A DNA stretch of 64,000 nucleotides from Mya arenaria. Lineage: Eukaryota > Mollusca > Bivalvia > Myida > Myidae. The stretch is taken from NCBI RefSeq assembly GCF_026914265.1, contig NC_069124.1:9264213-9328212 (forward strand), written 5' to 3'. Position 1 is the stretch's first letter; the number at the start of each line of letters is the position of its first letter. This document shows positions 21,501-30,927 of this stretch, in pieces. Position numbers and translations under genes: made by a program. The notes under the pieces are model-generated. The model saw only the letters and a program-made list of their open reading frames with translations. It was not told where the DNA came from and searched no databases.

Positions 21501-24140
21501 TTATGTACTAACCATGTATGGTACACGTCCATGTACTAACCACGTATGGTGCACGATCTGTACTAACCATGTATGGTACACTTCCATGTACTAACCATGT
21601 ATGGTACACGTCCATGTACTAACCATGTATGGTACACTTCCATGTACTAACCATGTATGGTACACTTCCATGTACTAACCATGTATGGTACACGTCCATG
21701 TACTAACCATGTATGGTACACGTTCATGTACTAACCATGTATGGTACACGTCCATGTACTAACCATGTATGGTTCACGTCCATGTACTAACCATGTATGG
21801 TACACTTCCATGTACTAACCATGTATGGTACACGTCCATGTACTAACCATGTATGGTACACTTCCATGTACTAACCATGTATGGTACACGTCCATGTACT
21901 AACCATGTATGGTACACTTCCATGTACTAACCATGTATGGTACACGTCCATGTACTAACCATGTATGGTACACGTTCATGTACTAACCATGTATGGTACA
22001 CGTCCATGTACTAACCATGTATGGTACACTTCCATGTACTAACCATGTATGGTACACGTCCATGTACTAACCATGTATGGTACACGTCCATGTACTAACC
22101 ATGTATGGTACACGTCCATGTACTAACCATGTATGGTACACGTCCATGTACTAACCATGTATGGTACACGTTCATGTACTAACCATGTATGGTACACTTC
22201 CATGTACTAACCATGTATGGTACACTTCCATGTACTAACCATGTATGGTACACGTCCATGTACTAACCATGTATGGTACACGTCCATGTACTAACCATGT
22301 ATGGTACACGTTCATGTACTAACCATGTATGGTACACGTCCATGTACTAACCATGTATGGTTCACGTCCATGTACTAACCATGTATGGTACACTTCCATG
22401 TACTAACCATGTATGGTACACGTCCATGTACTAACCATGTATGGTACACGTCCATGTACTAACCATGTATGGTACACGTCCATGTACTAACCATGTATGG
22501 TACACGTTCATGTACTAACCATGTATGGTGCACGTTCATGTACTAACCATGTATGGTACACGTCCATGTACTAACCATGTATGGTACACTTCAATGTACT
22601 AACCATGTATGGTACACGTCCATGTACTAACCATGTATGGTACACGTCAATGTACTAACCATGTATGGTACACTTCCATGTACTAACCATGTATGGTACA
22701 CGTCCATGTACTAACCATGTATGGTACACGTCCATGTACTAACCATGTATGGTACACTTTCATGTACTAACCATGTATGGTACACGTCCATGTACTAACC
22801 ATGTATGGTACACTTCCATGTACTAACCATGTATGGTACACGTCCATGTACTAACCATGTATGGTACACGTTCATGTACTAACCATGTATGGTACACTTC
22901 CATGTACTAACCATGTATGGTACACGTTCATGTACTAACCATGTATGGTACACGTTCATGTACTAACCATGTATGGTACACGTCCATGTACTAACCATGT
23001 ATGGTACACGTCCATGTACTAACCATGTATGGTACACGTCCATGTACTAACCATGTATGGTACACTTCCATGTACTAACCATGTATGGTACACGTCCATG
23101 TACTAACCATGTATGGTGCACGTTCATGTACTAACCATGTATGGTGCACGTTCATGTACGTACCATGTATGGCGCACGTTCATGTACTAACCATGTATGG
23201 TACACGTCCATGTACTAACCATGTATGGTACACTTCCATGTACTAACCATGTATGGTACACGTCCATGTACTAACCATGTATGGTACACGTCCATGTACT
23301 AACCATGTATGGTACACGTCCATGTACTAACCATGTATGGTACACGTCCATGTACTAACCATGTATGGTACACGTCCATGTACTAACCATGTATGGTACA
23401 CGTTCCTGTACTAACCATGTATGGTACCATGTATGGTACACATCCATGTACTAACCATGTATGGTACACATTCATGTACTAACCATGTATGGTACACGTT
23501 CCTGTACTAACCATGTATGGTACACGTTCCTGTACTAACCATGTATGGTACACATTCATGTACTAACCATGTATGGTACACGTTCCTGTACTAACCATGT
23601 ATGGTACACGTTCCTGTACTAACCATGTATGGTACACATTCATGTACTAACCATGTATGGTACACGTTCCTGTACTAACCATGTATGGTACACTTCCATG
23701 TACTAACCATGTATGGTACACGTCCATGTACTAACCATGTATGGTACACGTCCATGTACTAACCATGTATGGTACACGTCCATGTACTAACCATGTATGG
23801 TACACGTTCCTGTACTAACCATGTATGGTACCATGTATGGAACACTTCCATGTACTAACCATGTATGGTACACTTCCATGTACTAACCATGTACGATACA
23901 CGTCCATGTACTAACCATGTACGATACACGTCCATGTACTAACCAGGGTTGTAACGCGTCCATTTTCTGACCATTTATGATACACGTTCATTTGCTAACC
24001 ATGTCTAGTACACGTCCATGTACTAAACGTATATGGTTCACGTCCATGTACTAACCATGTGAGGTGCACGTTCATGTACTAACCATGTATGGTGCACGTT
24101 CATGTACTAACCATGTATGGCACACTTCCATGTACTAAAC
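18539..24140. repeat. 28-bp minisatellite (about 200 copies, 5.6 kb)
   Basis: Each unit is CATGTACTAAC followed by CATGTATGG and a variable TACACGTC/CGCACGTC/TGCACGTT end. From 18.5 to 21.5 kb, units of GGCGCACGTC type tend to alternate with TAGTGCACGTTC type, giving a 56-bp rhythm. From about 21.5 to 23.9 kb nearly all units are the GGTACACGTCC/GGTACACTTCC type and very uniform. Higher-order copies exist: an inserted CATGTA recurs 510 bp apart (19341, 19851), and an 84-bp three-unit period runs at 23.46-23.67 kb. The 28-bp length and a TAA in each unit prevent long open frames. Confidence 0.96.
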
Positions 24141-25454
24141 AAACACACTTTAGTTTCAGGGCAAAACGAATTACCTTAAATTAATAACTGCAGTCAGGAG
24201 TTCGTATTTATTTGAATGATAATCATAAACGACCATTTACCGCATGTTCTGGGTCTTTGTGCCCTTATACATTATCTCGATCCAGATAATAGTCACACCC
24301 GTCTAAAAAATGCCCTTGTCTGCTTGGATACTCGAAAGGCTATTAAGGTTTACGGTTGATACTATTTAAAGTAAAATCTGAAAATTGATTTTTCCAGAGG
24401 TACATATTTTTTAGCGGACGAAAAAACAGTCTTCATTCGTTGACGTCAATTTTATTTAATTAATATGTGCGCCTCTGTATTTATAAATAAATGTGCATGT
24501 TTCTCTACTTTGCGGTTTAAACATAGAGGTATATATGTGCGCATCGAAATTTGATAGAAGTGCATCACTTAATTCAAAGGTTCACTGGCCTCTATTTTTT
24601 TTACAAAACAAAAAGTAGAATGCGATTTTTGATCAAAACGGTACGTGATACAAATTAGTGTTCACCTATGTTCCCAAAGCTCATAAAACATTCCCGAATA
24701 TCCACAAATTGCACCGAGGTTTGGCAAATATCGATTCTAATAACAACGAGCTACTAATTAAGTGTCACTTTAACTCATTTGGCCCCAACAGTTCTTCAGA
24801 TTTTGAGTCTGTCTTGGACACTTAAAAAGCGCATACTGCTTATTCACGCCAAAATGGAACTACAATGTATATTAACCATTCCATACACCAAGTCGTATCG
24901 GCTATCGCGATCCCTTCCGTATTAGAGTTCAATGCCGACCCTCTCCCTATGGGTTAGAGTTCAATGCAGTCCCCTTCCCCCTCCGCCTTCCCCCCCCCCC
25001 CCCCAGTAATGTATACTATCACACTCACCGACAATCAACTACACTTTGCCAGTCTATGTCAACTCGTTTCAGATGTACTACATACTTCGACCAGCCTACA
25101 AAATGCACCAATCGTGGCTCCGCTCCGTCACCTTTAGTTCCTCAAACTTGAGCCATTCTATGACAGTTCTGCTACTCATTGCCATGATTACTGCTCGTAC
25201 ATACCAGCAGAAGTCGACTGATAACCAGGTGCCAGTGATTACCGAACACAAACAAACACAGATTGGGAGCGACGTGCAATGAGTTCCTGAAACCTGGCAG
25301 CGCTCGAGAAATCGGTGTAGGAGAATGCACGAGAATGCCAATTATTGGCAATTAGCTTTTGTGATGTCGTGGAAGTATAACGAGCTACCTGGAGGTCGAA
25401 GTTGTTTTTCAAGAGTTTGCTCTGCATTCTTATCAACGCGTATTTTTTTTTTTG
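24141..25454. other. Unique spacer between the two large arrays
   Basis: About 1.3 kb of non-repetitive DNA with a 15-base C run (24990-25004) and a perfect TGACGTCA (24441-24448). Overlapping open frames on both strands at 25.05-25.49 kb (78-84 codons) match no protein I know. Confidence 0.6.
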
Positions 25455-25455
25455 A

Positions 25456-28400
25456 ATATTGAGAGTAGGCCAGATCCCCTGTTCATCGAGCATGGTCAGA
25501 TCCTGTGTCCATCAAGAGTAGGACAGGTCCTGTGTTCATTGAGAGTAGGTCAGGTCCCGTGTTCATTGAGAGTAGGTCATGTCCCGTGTTCATTGAGAGT
25601 AGGGCAGGTCCTGTGTTCATTGAGAGTAGGACAGGCCCTGTGTTCATTGAGAGTAGGGCAGGTCCTGTGTTCATTGAGAGTAGGACAGGCCCTGTGTTCA
25701 TTGAGAGTAGGGCAGGTCCTGTGTGCATTGAAAGAAGGTCAGGTCCATTGAAAAAAGGTCAAGTCCATTGAGAGTAGGTCAGGTCCTGTGTTCATTGAGA
25801 GTAGATCAGGTCCTGTGTTCATTGAGAGTAGGTCAGGTCCTGCGTTCATTGAGAGTAGGTCAGATCCTATGTTCATTGAGAGTAGGACAGGTCCTGTGTT
25901 CATTGAGAGTAGGTCAGGTCCCGTGTTCATTGAGAGAAGGTCAGATCCTGTGTTCGTTGAGAGTAGGTCAGATCCTGTGTTCATTGAGAGTAGGTCAGAT
26001 CCTGTGTTCGTTGAGAGTAGGTCATGTCATGTGTTCATTGAGATTAGGACAGGTCCTGTGTTCATTGAGAGTAGGTCAGATCCTGTGTTCATTGAGAGTA
26101 GGTCAGATCCTGTGTTCGTTGAGAGTAGGTCAGATCCTGTGTCCATTGAGAGTAGGTCAGATCCTGTGTTCGTTGAGAGCAGGTCAGATCCTGTGTTCGT
26201 TTAAAGTAGGTCCTGTGTTCATTGAGAGAAGGTCAGGTCCTGTGTTCGTTGAGAGTAGGTCAGGTCCTGTGTTCATTGAGAGCAGGTCGGGTCCTGTGTT
26301 CATCGAAAGTAGGACAGGTCCTGTGTTCATTGAGAGAAGGTCAGGTCCCGTGTTCATTGAGAGTAGGTCATGTCATGTGTTCATTGAGAGTAGGTCAGGT
26401 CCCGTGTTCATTGAGAGTAGGTCATGTCCCGTGTTCATTGAGAGTAGGGCAGGTCCTGTGTTCATTGAGAGTAGGACAGGCCCTGTGTTCATTGAGAGTA
26501 GGGCAGGTCCTGTGTTTATTGAGAGTAGGACAGGCCCTGTGTTCATTGAGAGTAGGGCAGGTCCTGTGTGCATTGAAAGAAGGTCAGGTCCATTGAAAAA
26601 AGGTCAAGTCCATTGAGAGTAGGTCAGGTCCTGTGTTCATTGAGAGTAGATCAGGTCTTGTGTTCATTGAGAGTAGGTCAGGTCCTGCGTTCATTGAGAG
26701 TAGGTCAGATCCTATGTTCATTGAGAGTAGGACAGGTCCTGTGTTCATTGAGAGTAGGTCAGGTCCCGTGTTCATTGAGAGAAGGTCAGATCCTGTGTTC
26801 GTTGAGAGTAGGTCAGATCCTGTGTTCATTGAGAGTAGGTCAGATCCTGTGTTCGTTGAGAGTAGGTCATGTCATGTGTTCATTGAGATTAGGACAGGTC
26901 CTGTGTTCATTGAGAGTAGGTCAGATCCTGTGTTCATTGAGAGTAGGTCAGATCCTGTGTTCGTTGAGAGTAGGTCAGATCCTGTGTCCATTGAGAGTAG
27001 GTCAGATCCTGTGTTCGTTGAGAGCAGGTCAGATCCTGTGTTCGTTTAAAGTAGGTCCTGTGTTCATTGAGAGAAGGTCAGGTCCTGTGTTCGTTGAGAG
27101 TAGGTCAGGTCCTGTGTTCATTGAGAGCAGGTCGGGTCCTGTGTTCATCGAAAGTAGGACAGGTCCTGTGTTCATTGAGAGAAGGTCAGGTCCCGTGTTC
27201 ATTGAGAGTAGGTCATGTCATGTGTTCATTGAGAGTAGGTCAGGTCCTGTGTTCATTGAGAGAAGGTCAGGTCCCGTGTTCATTGAGAGCAGGTCGCGTC
27301 CTGTTTTCATCGAAAGTAGGACAGGTCCTGTGTTCATTGAGAGAAGGTCAGGTCCCGTGTTCATTGAGAGTAGGTCATGTCATGTGTTCATTGAGATTAG
27401 GACAGGCCCTGTGTTCATTGAGAGTAGGCCAGATCTTGTGTTCATTGAGAGTAGGTCAGATCCTGTGTTCGTTGAGAGTATGTCAGATCCTGTGTTCATT
27501 GAGAGTAGGTCAGATCCTGTGTTCGTTGAGAGTAGGTCATGTCATGTGTTCATTGAGATTAGGACAGGTCCTGTGTTCATTGAGAGTAGGTCAGATCCTG
27601 TGTTCATTGAGAGTAGGTCAGATCCTGTGTTCGTTGAGAGTAGGTCAGATCCTGTGTCCATTGAGAGTAGGTCAGATCCTGTGTTCGTTGAGAGCAGGTC
27701 AGATCCTGTGTTCGTTTAAAGTAGGTCCTGTGTTCATTGAGAGAAGGTCAGGTCCTGTGTTCGTTGAGAGTAGGTCAGGTCCTGTGTTCATTGAGAGCAG
27801 GTCAGGTCCTGTGTTCGTTGAGAGCAGGTCAGGTCCAGTGTTCATTGAGAGAGAAGGTCAGGTCCCGTGTTCATTGAGAGTAGGACAGGTCCTGTGTTCT
27901 TTAAGAGAAGGTCGGGTCCCGTGTTCATTGAGAGTAGGTCAGGTCCTGTGTTCATTGAGAGTAGGAGAGCAGGTCAGGTCCTGTGTCCATTGAAAGCAGG
28001 TTATGTCCTATGTTCATTCAGAGCAGGTCAGATCCTGATTTCAATGAGGGAAGGACAGGTCCTGTGTTCAATGAGAGCAGGTCAGATCATGTGTTCGTTG
28101 AGAGTAGGTCAGGTCCTGTGTTCATTGAGAGCAGGTCAGATCCTGTGTTCGTTGAGAGTAGGTCAGGTCCTGTGTTCAATGAGAGAAGGACAGGTCCTGT
28201 GTTCAATGAGAGCAGGTCAGATCATGTGTTCGTTGAGAGTTAGTCAGATCCTGTGTTCGTTGAGAGTAGGTCAGGTCCTGTGTTCGTTGAGAGTAGGTCA
28301 TATCCTGTGTTCAATGAGAGCAGGTCAGATCCTGTGTTCGTTGAGAGTAGGTCAGATCCTGTGTTCGTTGTGAGTAGGTCAGATCCTGTGTTCGTTGAGA

Positions 28401-30315
28401 GTAGGTCAGATCCTGTGTTCGTTGTGAGTAGGTCAGATCCTGTGTTCGTTGAGAGTAGGTCAGATCCTGTGTTCGTTGAGAGTAGGTCAGATCCTGTGTT
28501 CAATGAGAGTAGGTCAGGTCCTGTGTTCAATGAGAGAGAGACAGGTCCTGTGTTCAAGGAGAGCAGGTCAGATCATGTGTTCACTGAGAGCAGGTCAGAT
28601 CCTGTGTTCGTTGAGAGTAGGTCAGGTCCTGTGTTCGTTGAGAGTAGGTCAGGTCTTGTGTTCGCTAGGAGTAGGTAAGATCCTGAGTTCATTGAGAGTA
28701 GGTCAGATCCTGTGTTTGTTGAGAGTAGGTCAGGTCCTGTGTTCGTTGAGAATAGGTCAGGTCTTGTGTTCGTTAGGAGTAGGTAAGATCCTGAGTTCAT
28801 TGAGAGTAGGTCAGATCCTGTGTTCGTTGAGAGTAGGTCAGGTCTTGTGTTCGTTAGGAGTAGGTAAGATCCTGAGTTCATTGAGAGTAGGTCAGATCCT
28901 GTGTTCGTTGAGAGTAGGTCAGGTCCTGTGTTCATTGAGAGCAGGTCAGGTCCCGTGTTCATTGAGAGCAGGTCAGATCCTGTGTTCATTGAGAATAGGT
29001 CAGATCCTGTGTTCGTTGAGAGCAGGTCAGGTCCTGCGCTCATTGAGAGTAGGTCAGGTCCTGTGTTCATTGAAAGTAGGTCAAGTCCTGCGTTCATTGA
29101 AAGTTGGTCAGATCCTGTGTTCAATGAGAGTAGGGCAGGTCCTGTGATAATTGAAAGAAGGTCAGATCCTGTGTTCCTTGAGAATAGGGCAGGTCCTGTG
29201 TTCATTGAGATCAGGTCAGATCCTGTGTTCGGTGAGGTCATGTCAGGTCCTGTGTTCGTTGAGAGCATGTCAGATCCTGTGTTCGGTGAGGTCATGTCCC
29301 GTGTTCGTTGAAAGCAGGTCAGGTCCTGGGTTCATTAAGAGCAGGTCAGGTCCTATGTTCATTGAGAGTAGGTCAGGTCCTATATTCGTTGAGAGAAGGC
29401 CAGGTTATGTGTTCTTTGAAAGAATGTCAGATCCTGTGTTCATTGAGAGAATGTCAGATCCTGTGTTCACTGAGAGTAGGTCAGATCCTGCGTTCATTGA
29501 TAGCAGGTCAGGTCCTGTGTTCGTTGAGAGCAGGTCAGATCCTGTGTTCGGTGAGGTCATGTCCCGTGTTCGTTGAAAGCAGGTCAGGTCCTGGGTTCAT
29601 TAAGAGCAGGTCAGGTCCTATGTTCATTGAGTGTAGGTCAGGTCCTATGTTCGTTGAGAGTAGGCCAGGTTATGTGTTCTTTGAGAGAATGTCAGATCCT
29701 GTGTTCATTGAGAGAATGTCAGATCCTGTGTTCACTGAGAGTAGGTCAGATCCTGTGTTCATTGAGAGTATTTCACTTCCTGCGTTCATTGAAAGTTGGT
29801 CTGATCCTGTGTTCATTGAGAGCAGGTCAGATCCTGTGTTCGTTGAGAGTAGGCCAGGTCCTGTGTTCATCGAGAGTAAATCAGATCCTGTGTTCATTGA
29901 GAGTAGGCCAGGTCCTGTGTTCATTGAGATTAGGACAGGTCCTGTGTTCATTGAGAGTAGGTCAGATCCTGTGTTCATCGAGAGTAGGACAGGTCCTGTG
30001 TTCATCGAGAGTAGGTCAGATCCTGTGTTCATTGAGAGTAGGACAGGTCCTGTGTTCATTGAGAGTAGGCCAGATCCTGTGTTCATCGAGAGTAGGTCAG
30101 ATCTTGTATTCATTGAGAGTAGGCCAGATCCTGTGTTCATCGAGAGTAGGACAGGTCCTGTGTCCATTGAGAGTAGGTCAGATCCTGTGTTCATTGAGAG
30201 TAGGCCAGGTCCTGTGTTCATCGAGAGTAGGACAGGTCCTGCGTTCATTGAAAGTAGGTCAAGTCATGTGTCAGTCATTTAGAGAAGGTCAGGTCCTGTG
30301 TCAGGGAGACCTGAC
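25456..30315. repeat. 27-bp minisatellite (about 180 copies, 4.9 kb)
   Basis: The unit is TTCATTGAGAGTAGGTCAG followed by RTCCTGTG. Common variants are GTTGAG for ATTGAG, GAGCAGG for GAGTAGG and AGATCC for AGGTCC. The length is divisible by three, so two plus-strand frames (9-residue FIESRSGPV and LCSLRVGQV) and one minus-strand frame (MNTGPDLLS) stay open for up to 368 codons. Segmental copies are visible: 25.53-26.37 kb repeats at 26.38-27.22 kb (offset exactly 845), and 29.28 kb repeats at 29.55 kb (offset 265). No promoter, signal peptide or splice context suggests a real gene. Confidence 0.96.
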
Positions 30316-30615
30316 CAGTGTTAATTTGCGTTTTCTGTCGTGCAGACATCAAAATTTTACTGAGGTAATTCTACGAAAAACATTCAAGTTTTCAGTGTCG
30401 GAACGCCCGTTCAAGCTTTATTCAAATGTATATAATGAGCCCCACATGTACATCGCGACAGGTAGTATACAGTGAAGGGTACAGGATTTGTCGTAAGAGG
30501 GGGCTCGTGTGGGCGGGGTCGTAGAGGCTGGGGTGATTTATAACTAATGGTGAGTTACAAAAATGCTAAGCTTGTTCAGTATTTCTACATGCATATTACA
30601 TTACCAAAATAAATC
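30316..30615. other. Edge of 27-bp array, no gene seen
   Basis: A short unique stretch between the array and the tRNA-like copy; one G-rich piece at 30.49-30.53 kb. Confidence 0.5.
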
Positions 30616-30685
30616 TGATTCCGCTGGGGATTGTACCCGGGACCTGCTGCTTGTTCAGCAGATGTGATAACCACAACACGGAATC
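30616..30685 (-). pseudogene. Diverged tRNA-Val(AAC) copy
   Basis: The minus strand reads GATTCCG ... CGGAATC as a full acceptor stem and has AAC in the anticodon loop (TGAACAA). Relative to the intact copy 240 bp away it lacks 3 nt in the D-arm region, has a mismatch in the anticodon stem and one in the T stem, and has GGTACAATCC instead of GGTTCAATCC in the B box. It is probably inactive or weak. Confidence 0.7.
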
Positions 30686-30846
30686 ACTACATTTTATGAT
30701 GGCACAATTACTTTTGTTGGAATATAGAAATAAAATAGTTATGCTATTTTTTAAATGGTTTATGCATGCTAGTTTTCGTTGAAATAGAATATATTGTTAA
30801 TATATACATCTGCAATGAACAAAAATATGGTGAAAAAAAACATAAG

Positions 30847-30853
30847 AAAAAAA
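30847..30853 (-). terminator. Pol III terminator of tRNA-Val
   Basis: A run of seven T on the minus strand directly after the tRNA 3' end, the usual RNA polymerase III stop signal. Confidence 0.85.
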
Positions 30854-30854
30854 C

Positions 30855-30927
30855 TGATTCCGCTGGGGATTGAACCCAGGACCTTCCGCGTGTTAAGCGG
30901 ATGTGATAACCACTACACCACGGAATC
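30855..30927 (-). tRNA. tRNA-Val (anticodon AAC)
   Basis: A 73-nt minus-strand gene folds as a full cloverleaf. The acceptor stem is GATTCCG/CGGAATC, the D arm has GTG/CAC, the anticodon stem is TCCGC/GCGGA around loop TTAACAC (anticodon AAC), the T stem is CTGGG/CCCAG around TTCAATC, and the discriminator is A. The A box (TGGTGTAGTGG) and B box (GGTTCAATCC) are intact. A seven-T polymerase III terminator follows one base after the discriminator (30853-30847). No intron and no encoded CCA. Confidence 0.95.

Noticed and set aside
18539-24140. Centromere or telomere repeat
   Set aside because: The unit is not telomere-like, and a single 5.6-kb array flanked by genes gives no support for centromere function.
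25046-25493. Overlapping open frames between the two satellites
   Set aside because: They overlap on opposite strands, are under 90 codons and resemble no family I know; no splice sites decide between them.
18539-30315. Regular 27/28-bp repeats as a CRISPR array
   Set aside because: The units are contiguous with no unique spacers, and the window is eukaryotic with spliced genes.
25456-30315. Long open frames in the 27-bp array as real proteins
   Set aside because: Several frames on both strands are open simply because the unit length is a multiple of three and the unit lacks stops; no gene context or coding-type variation is visible.
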